In this document: piece by piece, positions 9,271-20,570 of the stretch
Layout of the letters: each line of letters starts with the position of its first letter
Numbering within the stretch: position 1 is the first letter of the stretch
DNA from: Phocoena phocoena
Taxonomy: Eukaryota; Chordata; Mammalia; Artiodactyla; Phocoenidae
Direction of reading: 5' to 3'
NCBI RefSeq assembly: GCF_963924675.1
Contig: NC_089225.1
Coordinates: forward strand, 84,851,951 to 84,915,950
DNA length: 64,000 nucleotides
Notes under the pieces: generated by a model
Told to the model about the DNA's origin: nothing
Seen by the model: only the letters and a program-made list of their open reading frames with translations
Database searches by the model: none
Made by a program: the position numbers and the translations under genes

Positions 9271-12200
9271 CGCATGATACTGATTGTAGAGTGTTCCAGA
9301 GAATCTTTTCTTTCTAGTAACTATAATGGGAGTGATTTGAACTTGCCCACTGACTAAACTATTAAAAAAATTCTGAAGAGCTTAACATTTTGCATATATT
9401 TACATTATTTAGTCTTTATAAATGCAAGTATATTTTAAATATGCTAGAGAGCTTTAGTCAATGAATATCCTTTATAAGACTTAATAGTTAGAAGAGATAG
9501 TATGAACTCATAAGGAATAATGTGAACAAACTATTATCATTTTCAGATTTAGTCATATTTTGAAGGTCAACTTTGTTTCTTTTAGGATGTGTAAAGAAGG
9601 TTGTCACAGAGTACAATAAACTAAAACAGCAGAGGAGTAAATAACTCACATATTATCTCCAAGAAACAATTGGAAACCAAATTCAATAAGTACTGAGTAT
9701 TAGAACCTAGTGATTACTGTAACTAACCAAAACTCCACCAAAGTTCTTTTATTCTATTCCTGGAAAATACAGGACAGGTGTGAACAGACAGATTTCTTGG
9801 GGAGTGCTTTTCCTAATACCTTTTTTTTCATCTTTTCATCAGACCTTTGTCTTCTGCCAAGTAAGATGTCAGTCAGTGTTATATGTCAGTCAGTTACAAG
9901 ATCTCTTTTTGTAGGTAGACAGATGGGAAAAGGAAATGAGGAGTGGTGTCTGGCTCTTTAATTAAAGATGTAGAGCCAGCGTTTGCTCTTCAAGCTTGTT
10001 GGCAAGACACACATGCACACATGTACACACGCACACACACATACACTAACGCACAAAGTGCATCTGATAGATGAAGCCAAGTTTGTAAATTGTATCCACA
10101 ATCATAGTTTCTATGGTAACTGTATCTTAGACCCAGACACAAACAGAGCTGGGCAGGAGATGTCTGATTTTATTTTCTCCAAAGATAATCAGAAGAGAGA
10201 TCATTCAGGCTGTTGCCCAATGTGTACATATGTATATGTGTACATATGTATATGTGTACATATGTATATGTATATGGCTAGAACTTGGATGGTGCTAGCA
10301 TGAGATTTAATGCTTAAATCCCAATAAATGTGTTATAACTTTATAATGTTGCAGATTGCTTTGCTATCTTTGTCATTCAGCTTTAAAATAACTATGTGCA
10401 TACATATAGTTACTATATTAATAAGGTATAATTGGTTAACATAATGTGGAAACTATATACAAGATAACTTTTGTATATGTGTGTAGGTTAGAAGGGACTT
10501 TAAGGATTTATGTTTTAACTCCAACATTTTACAAGGGAGGAAAATATAGGCCCAAAATGGTTAAAAGGCTTATCCAAGAGTTACTTTAAAAATATTTTTA
10601 TTTGCTGTATTTTCTAAACTAGCAGATGTTCTAAGCAAGTCTATAAGCTGAATACCCAGTTATTTGACAAAATTACTGAAATTAAATTAGAGAAAATAAA
10701 CACTTCAGAAATAGTGGTTTGAATGAGTGTGTGTACTTTTGCTTCTCTAGATAGCATATTTGTAAATACATATCTCAGGAATAATATACTTCACATTGCA
10801 AAAGAGAAATAATTAAGCAGCTTATTTTAATTAGTTTCTTTTTGTTTAGATGGAATATTGTCAGTTGCCCTTCCTCCAAACATGTAGCATTTTAGCAGAG
10901 TGTCTGAATATTAGAAGATTCTCAAAGCCAAGTTTATAACTTTTTAGATGTTTTTATTGAGTTGATTCCTTTAAAAACCTTCCAGCCAAACCTATAGCTA
11001 GGTAAAAGCAATGTAATTAAAAGAAAGCTTCTGGAAACTGCTCAAAAATATCTGTCATGTTACCAACTTGAAATGAAAGGCGTATTTCCTAAAATGGCAT
11101 CTACATTTTTATACTTTGCATTTTAATCTTATGATGTGTCTGGCAGCATGAAACTCATTCTTGGGTAATGGGTCTGAGTAAGACATATTTGTAAGTGAGG
11201 ATGTTATGTGTAGGTGAAAAAGCGGTATTGCACCTTTGCACAGCCTTTCCATCACAGCAGCTTTTAAATTTCCTCGGGAAAATTGACTTATGGGACATAA
11301 ATTACAACATTGGCAAAAATGTGTCCTGACCTGTAGGAATAGGAAAACATGTTAATTTTGAGTTGTTTCCACTTTTTATCATCAGATATTTGATTTATCC
11401 TTTTATTTTTAATGAATTGTTTAGAAATGTTTGAAAGGGCATTAAATCTTCCCCTCTTCCATTAATCTGCAAATGGGGGAAACGGGGGTGTTAAATGGCC
11501 TCTTTAGTATATTGCTTTATGAAACTGCTGATTCTTGCAATGCCAGGCTACAAATACACACTAATTTAAGGAACACTGAATGTCAGTGGCAAGCTCCTTG
11601 CTTTTGTAGAGAAAAGACTAATAGCTTTATTTTAACAAGGCTCTTAACACCCCAGCCAGCAGCAGGCACTGAGTGAATGAAATTGGGAGAACTCCCATGG
11701 ACTAAAAGCATCTTAATTCAACATCCCCCCTGCTCGCCCCCCGCCCCCAAACACCAAGCCCTCCTGATAGGCTGTCATAAGCTGTCATAATCCAAACAAA
11801 GAAGATCGCCATGTGCAAGGCATACCAAGGTATGAGCTTTTCACGTTGTTTTGAATGAGCTCTCTGAAGTTTCACTTCCTGAGCAGCAGAGAGATAAATA
11901 TGCCCAAAATCCAAGCATAAGTTCTAACAGGACGTTGTTGTGGAAAAGACTATGTTTCTGTTATGGCTTAAGTCAAGATTATTCCTGTCAGATGTATATT
12001 TAGGTCATTACATTAAAAAAAAAAAACCTGCATGATACGAAGTGAGATAAAGGGCTTCTTTAAAATAAATTAATTGGATCAAAGCCACTGACCTTATGTT
12101 TTTGTGATGCGAGACATTACCTAATAAGGAGTTCTTCAAGGAGACGCATTTCTGAGTCTTGTTGAGCACAAAGCAAAATGAGAAATGAGCTTATAAATGC

Positions 12201-12409
12201 CTCTGCCAGTTCCCTCTCCCCTCACTCCCTCCAAAAGTGGCTTGACTTCCTAAGGACCCGACTCAAACTTATAATTAGTTTCTCTTTGGCAACCCTCTAG
12301 CTGCAGTTTCCTACTTTCAGCTCACAGCTATTTGTAAGAATCTTTGTCCCCAACACAATAATCTGTATTGCCACCATTTCTGATTGGGATGGTAAAAGTG
12401 ATCAAATTA
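9271..12409. other. AT-rich unique intron with short tandem repeats
   Basis: No gene or interspersed repeat recognised. It contains a CA-rich stretch at 10009-10050 and the 16-bp tandem array at 10222-10269. Open frames such as 9983-10303 are driven by those arrays. Confidence 0.6.
10222..10269. repeat. Tandem array, three perfect 16-bp units
   Basis: The unit GTGTACATATGTATAT occurs three times without a mismatch, followed by a partial GTATATG. The unit contains the palindrome ACATATGT. Confidence 0.95.
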
Positions 12410-12655
12410 CAGGAGGAGATTAGATAAGTTATGATTTATCCATAAATCTTATATAGCTATTAAAATTCACGTTTGTGGAAACATATCTACTAGCACAGGA
12501 AAATGCCAGTAGTAAATAGTTGGGAAAATTTTCTATATACTATTAAAATATGTATATATTTCTAAATGTTAACAGAGGTCATCTTTGGGTGACTTAGGGA
12601 GAAAAAAATAGGTAAATCTGTTTTTTAAATAATGGAACGCAAATGTATTGCTGTC
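12410..12655 (+). repeat. Old L1 (L1M/HAL1-like) 3' region fragment
   Basis: The fragments 'ttatgatttatccataaatcttatatagctattaaaa..', 'acatatctactagcacaggaaaatgcc' and 'aatgttaacagaggtcatctttgggtgactta' follow the familiar order of ancient L1/HAL1 3' ends (a 'tgcagctattaaaa' block, then 'gttaacagtggttatctctgggtgg'). It is heavily diverged. Confidence 0.55.
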
Positions 12656-12939
12656 ATCTCCCTTGACTAACCGTGTGTCCCTGAGCAGGAAATGACTTTT
12701 CTCATCTCTGTGTCTTAGAGTACTTAGCATACGGCTCTAATATTTAGAGTCACTAACAAATGTTTATTTACTTGAAAGTATTAATCTCATTTTCTGAGCA
12801 TGATAGCATAAGATGGTGCAACCAGTGGGTGTTTATTTATTAGAAAACTGTAAAGATTTTCAACACCACAGAGTCTGGCTTTCAGTAAAGCACCAAGCAA
12901 CATCTCATTGCCAATTCCCACATACCCTTTTACAGACTT

Positions 12940-13480
12940 TCTATCAGTCAATGTTCAGTTGCAGAGAACAATATACACTCTAGCTAGTTTAAACAGGAAC
13001 AAATTTATTACACCATATTAACAGGCTTACAGAATCATAGGAAGGCTAGGAAACAAATTCTTAGATAAGCTTTCAGGAATGACTTCCCAAACCACACAAC
13101 AGCACTAGGCTACCCAGGGAGCTTCCGCCATTTCTTTGAGGAAGGTTTTGGCTCCACAAGCCACACAATAATGCCTGTATCAGAAGCCACCATAATTAGG
13201 AAGGTGCCACAAACAGGAATTCACCTTTAGTGCCACCAGCTCCAAAGCTAGCTACGAAAGCTACACTCCACCCCCAGAAACTAGCAATGGCACATCTGCT
13301 AACACTGCCATGGGAAAACCAAGCACACCTTTGGACGTTCTTGCCAGAATCAACGGTGGAAGCATAGCCAATGCCTCAACTCCATTTCTCAAATGACATG
13401 GCCCACCTTAAATCACACCCAGAACGTTGACTACAAGGGGATTCTGGGAAAGGTAGTTTTCAGCTTTCCAGGCTCTATGG
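12940..13480. repeat. Dispersed repeat of unassigned family
   Basis: 'gtcaatgttcagttgcagagaacaatatacactctagctagtttaaacagg' and, 500 bp on, 'gactacaaggggattctgggaaaggtagttttcagctttccaggctct' are phrases I associate with a common mammalian interspersed repeat. I cannot place the family safely. No open frame of note. The 13408-13689 frame on - is a chance reading. Confidence 0.4.
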
Positions 13481-13729
13481 TTCAGAGTGACCCTCGACAA
13501 GGAGGGAGGATCGAGTAAAGCTCGCCAACACACCATAGAAGCCACAGATCTTGTCTTACTGAAGCTCTTGGCTGCCTTTGACACTGAACCACACCCTCTT
13601 TTGTGGAATTCTTTTCCCTTAATTCCCATGAACGTTCTCTCCTTGCTCTCTTCTTGACCAACAACTTTCAGACTCCCTCCTGGGTTCAATTTTTTTTTTT
13701 GCCTGCCCCTTAACTTATGGTATTTCTAA

Positions 13730-14340
13730 GATTATTATTGGCATTCTCTCTTTTCATCCCATGTCTTTTCTTCTACTCTGTCCCCGTAGATTCTTCCTGG
13801 GCAGTCTAATTCTTTTCCAAGGTTTCAGGTACCAACTATAGGCTGAATGTTTCTCAATTCTACATCTCCAGTCCAGATTTTTCTTCTGCATCGCAAACCT
13901 TTATACTCAGTTATCTCTCAGACATTTCCATCAGATGTCCCAACTCAAGCTTAATATATCTAAGTGTTCCCTCCTCCAACCCCTACCCCTGCCCCCTAAA
14001 TCTGTTCTTTTTTTAGTCCCATCTTGGCAACAGTTATCAAATTCACCTAGTTGCTAAGTTCAGAAACTTAGGCATGATTCCAGACACATCCTTCCCATTA
14101 AATCTCAGTCAGTTGTATTAAATTTACCCTCTTAACATCTTTATGATGCTCCCTTGTCTCCATCCTTTTGAATAGCCCCTTGTTTAGGCCTTTATCATCT
14201 CTGACTTAGACTGTCACGGGAACCTCCATACTATGGCAAGAATAATCTCTCTAACTGTTCCATATGTGCTATCACTTATGGAATATCACTTCTCAGTGGG
14301 TTCACTGTCAACTAATGGTAAAATCAAGTTCCTTGGCATG
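13730..14340 (+). repeat. L2 LINE fragment, sense
   Basis: The text runs in the order of L2 ORF2 3' end and UTR: 'ctacatctccagtccagatttttcttctgcatcgcaaacc', 'catttccatcagatgtccc', 'aacttaggcatgattccagacacatcc', 'ctttatcatctctgacttagact' and 'atggtaaaatcaagttccttggcatg'. No frame survives. Confidence 0.75.
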
Positions 14341-14364
14341 AGCTCCTCCAAGATCCAGTCTATG

Positions 14365-14590
14365 GTAGTTTCTCCAGAGCTTGGACTCTGAGATCAGACA
14401 GACCTGAACCTTGCCTCAGATATGCCGTGTCCTAGCTGTATGACCGTAGGCAACTGCTCAGTTTTCTCATGTACAAAATTGGGCAACCATTGGGGATATT
14501 TGGGAGGAATGAATGAGCTAATGCAAATAAAACATTTAGCCTCGTGCTTGGCACTCAGTAAGGGTCAAATAAGTGTTAAATTGTAGTAAT
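14365..14590 (+). repeat. MIR SINE, sense
   Basis: 'gcttggactctgagatcagacagacctgaaccttgcctcag', 'agctgtatgaccgtaggcaac', 'agttttctcatgtacaaaattggg' and 'gcttggcactcagtaagggtcaaataagtgtt' give the head, core and tail of MIR in order. Confidence 0.9.
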
Positions 14591-14619
14591 CAAAGAAGTA
14601 CTAAAAAATGGAGGGAGAG

Positions 14620-15321
14620 TCCGTGTTGGAAAGTCTATGTTCTTGGGTAGACTCAATATTGTCTATATGTCAGTTCTTCCCAGCTTGATCTATATATTCA
14701 ATGTACTCCCAATCAAAATCCCAGCAAGTTACAAACTGATTCTAAAGTTTATGTGGAGAGGCAAAAGTCCCAGAATAGCCAACACAATGTTGAATGAGAA
14801 GAACAAACTTGGAGGACAGACACTACCCAACTTCAAGACTTACTATAAAGCTACGGTAATCAAGACAGTATGGTATTGGTGAAAAAAATCAACAAATAGA
14901 TCAGTGGAAGAGAATAGAGAGCCCAGAAATAGACCCACAGAAACACAGTCAACGGATCTTTGACAGAGTTGCAAAAGCAATATAATAGAGCAAAAATAGT
15001 CTTTTCAACAAATGGTGCTGGAACAACTGAACATCCACATGCAAAAAAAAAAAAAAAAAAGAAGAAGAAAGAAAAAAGAATCTAGACACAGACCTTACAG
15101 TCTTCACAAAAATTATCACAGACCTAAATGTAAGATGCAAAACTGTAAAACTCCTAGAAGACAACATTGGAAACAATCCAAATGACCTTAAATTTGGTGA
15201 TGACTTTCTAGATATGACATCAAAAGCATGATCCATGATATATATGGGAACTCTCTGTACTTTCCTCTCAATTTTGCTACAAACCTAAAACTTCTCTAAA
15301 AAATAAAATCTATTTAAAAAA
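14620..15321 (+). mobile_element. Old L1 (L1M) fragment, ORF2 3' part plus 3' UTR
   Basis: The translated phrase [32 protein letters not shown] (frame 14637-14882) is the post-RT part of L1 ORF2. It is followed in another frame by the 'caacaaatggtgctggaacaac' and 'taaaactcctagaagacaac' segments. The 3' end reads 'atatgggaactctctgtac' and terminates in A-rich sequence. It is clearly more diverged than the L1s at 29, 41 and 58 kb, and frameshifts and an internal A run at 15043-15060 break it. Confidence 0.85.
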
Positions 15322-15439
15322 TTGCACTAGTGGCAATAATGTTGTTGTAACCATAATAGTAGCACCAGTGATATTGTTGCTACTGTTACTGATATCCTTT
15401 TCCTTAGAGCCTCTGTTTCTTCTTTTACCAAAATGTTGA

Positions 15440-15835
15440 CATTCCCTGGGAACACAGAGCTCCTTTTATGCCTCCATGTTGTTTCACTTTGGTTCTGTCT
15501 ACTGAGAATGCCTTCTCCTGCTACTCCTACCCCCTCCTCCTCCTAACAAACTCCTCCTCATTCATATTCAAGTTTAAATGAAGCTTCAACACCCCCATGA
15601 AGCTGTCTTCAACTCTCCCAGGTGGACTCTGGTATCTGTTCCTTCAGACTCCCACTACCTCCTTCAGACTGACACTCCAGCGGTGATCTCATTGTACTGT
15701 AATTGTTTGCAGGCCTGTCTCTTTTATATTTAAAGCAATGAAGAAATCAAGCCGCTGTTCATTGTTTTGAAAGTGGTACCTAATGTGGCATTAGAATACA
15801 GAAGGTGTTCAGTAATTACTAATTGAATGATTGTA
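15440..15835 (+). repeat. L2 3' end, sense
   Basis: 'tctactgagaatgccttctcctgctac..', 'attcaagtttaaatgaagcttcaac', 'tcattgtactgtaattgtttgcaggcctgtctc' and finally 'agaaggtgttcagtaattactaattgaatg' follow the L2 3' end, which normally closes with '..aataaatatttgttgaatgaatg'. Confidence 0.8.
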
Positions 15836-16195
15836 TTAAAGATGCTGCAGTATTAATAGGGAAACACACAAATACATATACAATCGGTGAAGAATGGAAT
15901 AATTTTTTAATTGAAGTATAGTTGATTTACAATATTGTGTTAGTTTCAGGTGTACAGCATAATGATTCGGTTATACATATATATGTGTATATCTATGTTC
16001 TCTTTTTGATTCTTTTCCATTATAGTGTATTACAAGATATTGAATCTGTGCTATACAGCAAATCCTTGTTTATCAGTTTTACTCTCATACTCCCAATTTA
16101 TCCGTCCCCTCCTTCCCCTTTGGTAACCATAAACTTGTTTTCTATGTCTGTGGGTCTGTTTCTGTTTTGTAAATAAGTTCATTTGTATCATTTTT

Positions 16196-16576
16196 TTAGA
16201 TTCCGCATATAAGCATTACCATATGATATTTGTCTTGCTCTGTCTGAATTACTTCACTTAGTGTGATAATCTCTAGGTCCTTCCATGTTGCTGCAAATGG
16301 CAATATTTCATTCTTTTCTATGGCTGAGTAATATTCCACCACATATATATATGTATGTATGTATGTGTGTGTGTGTACACACACACACACACACACACCC
16401 CACATCTCCTTTATCCACTCATCTGTTAATGAACACTTAGGTTGCTTCCATGTCTTGGCTATTGTAAATAGTGCTGCAGTGAACACAGTGGTGCCTGTAT
16501 CTTTTTGAATTAGAGCTTTCATCTTTTCCAGATGTACGCCCAGGAGTGAGATTGCTGGATCATATGATAACCCCAT
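16196..16576 (-). pseudogene. L1 ORF2 C-terminal fragment carrying an in-frame microsatellite
   Basis: The frame encodes YDPAISLLGVHLEKMKALIQKD, then [19 protein letters not shown] and DEWIKEMWG. About 23 residues of Val/Cys/His/Thr/Tyr repeats follow, then it resumes VEYYSAIEKNEILPFAATW. This is the L1 ORF2 C-terminus interrupted by translated (GT)n(AC)n and (TATG)n. The frame survived because the net insertion is a multiple of three. It is not a functional protein. Confidence 0.88.
16342..16398. repeat. Compound microsatellite with perfect GT/AC palindrome
   Basis: (TA)n, (TATG)n, then TGTG...TGT at 16364-16376 directly abutting ACAC...ACA from 16377. The 13-bp arms are exactly complementary with no spacer. 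Confidence 0.95.
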
Positions 16577-16629
16577 TTTTAGTTTTTTTGAGAAACCTCC
16601 ATACTGTTTTCAAGAACAGAATAATTTTT

Positions 16630-16860
16630 GACATATAAGCATGCCATCCATCTTTTGAAACCTGGCCTTTGCTCTTCTACTTCCATGAAGTTTTTCCAAA
16701 CACCTTCATCTGTGCTTCTGCTAGTAACATCCTGAATGACATTGGTTCATGCATTGTCCAACGTCACTCTTTAATTATTTCATTTCTGATCCTTGTTTTC
16801 CCAACAAGACTAAAAGCTGCTTAAGGATAAGGATCATCCTACATTTCACAGAATCTAGCA
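16630..16860 (+). repeat. L2 fragment, sense
   Basis: 'tttgaaacctggcctttgctcttctacttccatgaagtttttcc', 'ttcatctgtgcttctgctagtaac', 'taattatttcatttctgatccttgttttcccaacaagactaaaagctgcttaaggataaggatc' match the L2 3' UTR order (the 'ccactagactgtgagctccttgagggcaggg' block). It is diverged. Confidence 0.65.
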
Positions 16861-18014
16861 TGCCAGCAGCTTACCAGAAGAACCACAGCACATGGGCGCT
16901 GCCTCCTGAGATCCCAGAATGTTGACTGCCATTATTAGGCCGGGCCAGTTCAGATAACGGCCCTGAAAGTATTAACTTGGAGTTTTGTGGCCACGTGAAA
17001 AAAATTAGTTGTAGATGTCTAAAGCCATCCTAAGGATACATAAATATGATGTTTTTCTTTTTTTTAATTTTAATTTTACCCACTGTCTCCTAAAAGACCC
17101 ACCTCATTCCTTATTCTTCTGTATCTATGGCAACAAAGCATGATGTTTTTATAACAACCACAATTAGTAATCTTCAACATATTTCTGGTATTTACATTAA
17201 TTCTCCCTCCATAAAAAAATAGGTCAAAAACAAAACAAACCTTAGACAGGAGTGACTGGGGACAATACTTCTATCCATCGCTTCTTCTTCTGTGCCATTT
17301 ATTTATCCCCTAACTGTCTGACACCATCCTTGCCCCTAGGTTTTGTTAAAAAGGTTAGCAGTTTAAATCAGGGCTTTATCCTAATGCAGAGAATTCTGTC
17401 TCTCTGTAATTACTTCTAAAGCTGTAAGTGCAATCTTCCTCCTACCTAGGTAGCTATTGGGCTGTCAACCTCTCAGATGACGCCAGGTGCTCCTATGTAT
17501 TGGTGAAATATAAAGAGGTTTTACAGGGCACACTCTAAGGGCCTCCTGTAATAATGTGACACCAGGAATAGTCTTTCTTAACTCTAAATGTGCGTATATT
17601 CTCGTTTTGCAACACCTCCCCTGACAAACCCTCCCTACACACACCACCCAAGCTGGGATGGTGGTTGCATAGAGAGCTGGGACTTTTCGTAGGAGGAAAA
17701 TAAATTCCAGCTTGAGTACTACCCAGAAAAATTTCCTCTACAACCTTGACACTGTTACTTCCTGTGCTTATTAGCAAGCTTCCCCTTCCCCTCCATTATA
17801 AGAGGCCAGGTTTTCTATTTACCCCTTCCATGCGCATTATATGAGAGCTATCCTAGCACAAGAGTGAGGACACAGGTGGCCATAAACCACATGTGTTGAC
17901 GGGAGCAGGTGAGGAATTGATCAGTCACCAAGTACCTTCAAATACCATGTTCGTCGCATATGTGTCTTTAGTTGGTATGATAGATACAGAAAGACTATAT
18001 GTAAAGTCTTTAGA
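16861..18014. other. Unique intronic sequence
   Basis: No gene or clear repeat. Overlapping minus-strand frames at 17465-17777 have no recognisable homology. Confidence 0.55.
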
Positions 18015-18320
18015 TTCATGGCACTAACACACTTTATTGAGAACCTACTGGGGCCAGTCACTCAGTGCTCGTCAGAATCTCAGAGGCTGGTGGAAGAGAC
18101 CTGAAGAGAGGTGAACACAGGAAGTACATAGGAAGGGACAAAAACCAATAAAGACCAACACTAGATTGAAAATAGCTTGTCACTTCTCTGTGTTTGTTTA
18201 TAAGGGAGCGGGCTCAGTGAGGTTCAGGTGATCAGAGAGGGCTTCATAGAAGCTGTGGAAGAGGTAGCTGATTGCCACCAATCCCAGGTAGTAAAGAAAG
18301 GTTTCGTGGAAAGTATACAC
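18015..18320 (-). repeat. L2 fragment, antisense
   Basis: 'acactttattgagaacctactggggccagtcactcag', then 'aaaaaccaataaag', then 'atcagagagggcttcatagaagctgtggaagaggtagctga' follow the reversed L2 layout, in which 'cagggaaggcctcactgagaaggtgacatttga' lies downstream of the tail. Confidence 0.7.
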
Positions 18321-18369
18321 TCTTATCACAGCCAAGAGGAGCCTAAGGAGACGTGATGTCTAAATGTAA

Positions 18370-18620
18370 TATGGTGTCCTGAATGGGATCCTGAACAGAA
18401 AAAAAATTAGATAAAATCTGAATCAACTGTGAACTTGAGTTAACAATACTGTATTAATATTGATTTATTAATTGTAAGAAATATACCATAGGAATATGAG
18501 ATGTTAGTTATAGGGAAACTGGGTGCAGACTATATGGGAACTCTCTGTACCATCTTCTCAATTTTCCTGCCAGTCTAAAGCTGTTCTGCAAACTAAAGCC
18601 TATTTTGAAAGAAAGAAAAA
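18370..18620 (+). repeat. Old L1M 3' UTR fragment, sense
   Basis: 'tgaatgggatcctgaacagaaaaaaaattagataaaatctgaatc', 'aatactgtattaatattgattt' and 'tatgggaactctctgtaccatcttctcaattttcctg' resemble the 3' end also seen at 15240-15321 and 34320-34690. It ends only about 280 bp upstream of the exon. Confidence 0.65.
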
Positions 18621-18880
18621 GCAGCCTTAACAATCTACAGAATATCCCTGGCATGGTGACAGGAGGGAGTCAGTTTGACAATGACCCTTTTTTTGAAAGA
18701 AGTGACTTTGTCGTTAAATGCCATGTTTGTGACTCGATCATCAATTCCTATAACGATGCTGAGTTCTTGCCTGCTTTCCCGTGGTTAATTTTTGGCAGGC
18801 AGCAGCAGCATTTGTGCAGTGATTACAATTTTGTGATGCATTGACAGTAACCAGGGTGCATAATGGATCTTCATCTCTAA

Positions 18881-18898
18881 TTACTTTTCTCTCCACAG
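18881..18898 (+). promoter_or_regulatory. PARD3B: Splice acceptor of the PAR-3-family exon
   Basis: The polypyrimidine tract ttacttttctctccacag ends in AG at 18897-18898, with no competing AG in the preceding 30 bases. A branch-site-like ctctaat lies 18-24 bases upstream of the exon. Confidence 0.8.
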
Positions 18899-18978
18899 GT
18901 GTCTGGAAAGGGTCCAGATGGGAATGCACACAACCTCCGCTTTGAGGGGATGGAGAGACAGTACGCCTCCTTACCCAG
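18899..18978 (+). CDS. PARD3B: Internal coding exon of a PAR-3 family polarity scaffold, probably PARD3B
   Basis: Sequence evidence: an 80-bp segment is preceded by a pyrimidine-rich acceptor (ttacttttctctccacag, AG at 18897-18898, branch-like ctctaat at 18875-18881) and followed by CAG|gtagat. Frame 0 is open throughout and hits a stop one codon into the intron. It encodes V-S-G-K, then GPDGNAHNLRFEGMERQY and ASLPR, ending with two bases of a split codon. Family knowledge: this stretch is the conserved C-terminal region of PAR-3 proteins, downstream of the three PDZ domains. These are scaffolds of the PAR complex that set apical-basal polarity and tight junctions at the cell cortex. The leading VSGKGPDG fits my memory of PARD3B better than PARD3 (VPGRGPDG), but the paralogue call is from memory. 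No PDZ domain lies in this exon. The donor lacks G at +5. Isolation in 64 kb fits the very large introns of this gene. Confidence 0.75.
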
Positions 18979-18984
18979 GTAGAT
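18979..18984 (+). promoter_or_regulatory. PARD3B: Splice donor of the PAR-3-family exon (GTAGAT)
   Basis: CAG|GTAGAT has the exonic CAG and GTA, but A at +5 and T at +6 instead of GT, so the U1 match beyond +4 is weak. Confidence 0.75.
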
Positions 18985-20439
18985 CACCATCCCACCCGCA
19001 CATAAAGTCTTCAGAAAATACACATGAAATAGAAATCTGGCTCTGAAATGGGAAGTATGTTATAATTTTGCCTTACTGCATCTGCCACAGCCCTCGTGCC
19101 ATCTTCACAACTGTGCTAATAATTGAAACACTTGTGGGTTATTTTTTAAGGGAAGAAAATAGTATATCATTGCAATTGAACATGTCAGCAAGAATATTGG
19201 ATTCTGAATGGAAATCCTAAGCCATTGCTATAAACATGGTATTGAACAGCCTGTACCCAGCTTAGAGACAATAAAATAGTAAATCCTCTGTCCTAGGAAT
19301 TACCCACAAGGAAGGGCATGCCAGGCTCAGCCCTGGAGCTTCATGGGGGTGTTAAAAAGCAGGAGAGGAATATGAACCTGGAAAGGGGTTCTTTGCTTGA
19401 TTTAGAGCCTGACCGTGTTCTTTGGGCAATAAGCAAATATTGCTGAGAGGCACCGACACAGTGCGGGGAAAAGACAGCTGCGTGGGAAAGTTCGCTTGGT
19501 GATTCTGGCCTAACAGGATCCACTTATGCTGTAACTAGACACCCCTGAAAATGAGATACAATTCTCAAAGGTTTGTGCTCTTATCTGTGAGATGAAGAAT
19601 CATTTTAGTCTGTAATCAATGGCACATGACAAAGAGGAAACCTTTCCAGGATGACATGCGATGCAGTGACCGTGGGAGTTGAGCGAGTTGAGAGTGTGAG
19701 AATCTGTGAGTTAGAAAACAAAAGACAAAGAAAGGTTAATGCCAGGCAGAAAACTGAAATGTTACAGAATATCTGCGGGGTGGTGGGGAGGACCCTAGGT
19801 AGATCTTTTCTGTCATCATACTGAATTGTTAAAGTGCTAACTCAGAGCTGGGTTACCGTTTTGAGTTGCATGTTGGCTATATTCCTGTGTGTGAAATGAC
19901 AAAATTAACAGCCCGAATATTACAACAGGCATAGCCCAAGTGACCGTTTGCTCTTATAAATAGTATGTTGATTTTCAAAAGTAATAAAATCTCAAATCTA
20001 GCAGAGAACCAATTTTCAACACTGATTGGGCAGGATACCCAAAATACAATATTTTAAAAGCTCCTGTACAACTATATTTTATCTGCGTTTTCCCTTTTTA
20101 TATGTTGTCTCATAGTTATTTTTCTCATCCTTGATTTCTTTCCTCTCCTTATTTTTTTCCCTGGCTTAGTATTTTGTTTTCATTTTAAAAAATAGAAGTA
20201 GTCTCCAAAATTCATTTTAAATATAAAATTTCTGGCTTTCAGTATTGAAGTGCATGGAAATTGTGGTTAAGGCAGATGGAAAGTACTATATTCTTAGGAT
20301 GGGAAGAAAAAGGAAAACTGGAAACAGTTTAACGTCTTCCTGGCCAACTTGTACTCAGACTTCGGAAATGGATTTTTTTTTTTTTTTTTTTGGTACAAAT
20401 CAAAAGCACAGAAATAGCATTTATAAGTACAGAAATTCA
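18985..20439 (+). other. Intron following the exon, unique sequence
   Basis: No interspersed repeat recognised over about 1.45 kb, apart from a poly-T near 20371-20391. The absence of old repeats around the exon contrasts with the repeat-dense 12-18 kb. I found no continuation exon encoding the PAR-3 C-terminus. Confidence 0.55.
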
Positions 20440-20570
20440 ACAAATTTCACTCATTCATTCCTTCCCCAAGTATCTACTGATCATCTACTATGCATCAGGC
20501 CCTGAGAGTCTGGAGACCGGGGATGCCGTGGCTCTAGACACCTAGACAAGGACCCGCCATCTAGGACAGG
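20440..20570 (-). repeat. L2 3' end fragment, antisense
   Basis: 'cactcattcattccttccccaagtatctactgatcatctactatgcatcaggccctgagagtctggagaccggggatgcc' is the reversed L2 terminus (TCATTC run, 'ctactatgtgccaggcactg', 'ggggatac'). Confidence 0.85.

Larger units (their letters stand above)
15908..16618 (-). mobile_element. 5'-truncated L1, - orientation
   Basis: It opens with the reversed L1 3' UTR ('aattgaagtatagttgatttacaat..gtttcaggtgtacagc') and passes into the ORF2 C-terminus. An 11-bp TSD GAATAATTTTT at 15897-15907 and 16619-16629 bounds the insertion. Inside, a (TATG)(GT)(AC) microsatellite has expanded within the ORF2 reading frame. Confidence 0.92.

Noticed and set aside
10222..10269. CRISPR-like array
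   Set aside because: The units are directly adjacent with no spacers, and the organism is a mammal.
18899..18978. Alternative frame +1 of the exon, also open
   Set aside because: It encodes no recognisable family, whereas frame 0 gives the PAR-3 C-terminal signature and a stop just past the donor.
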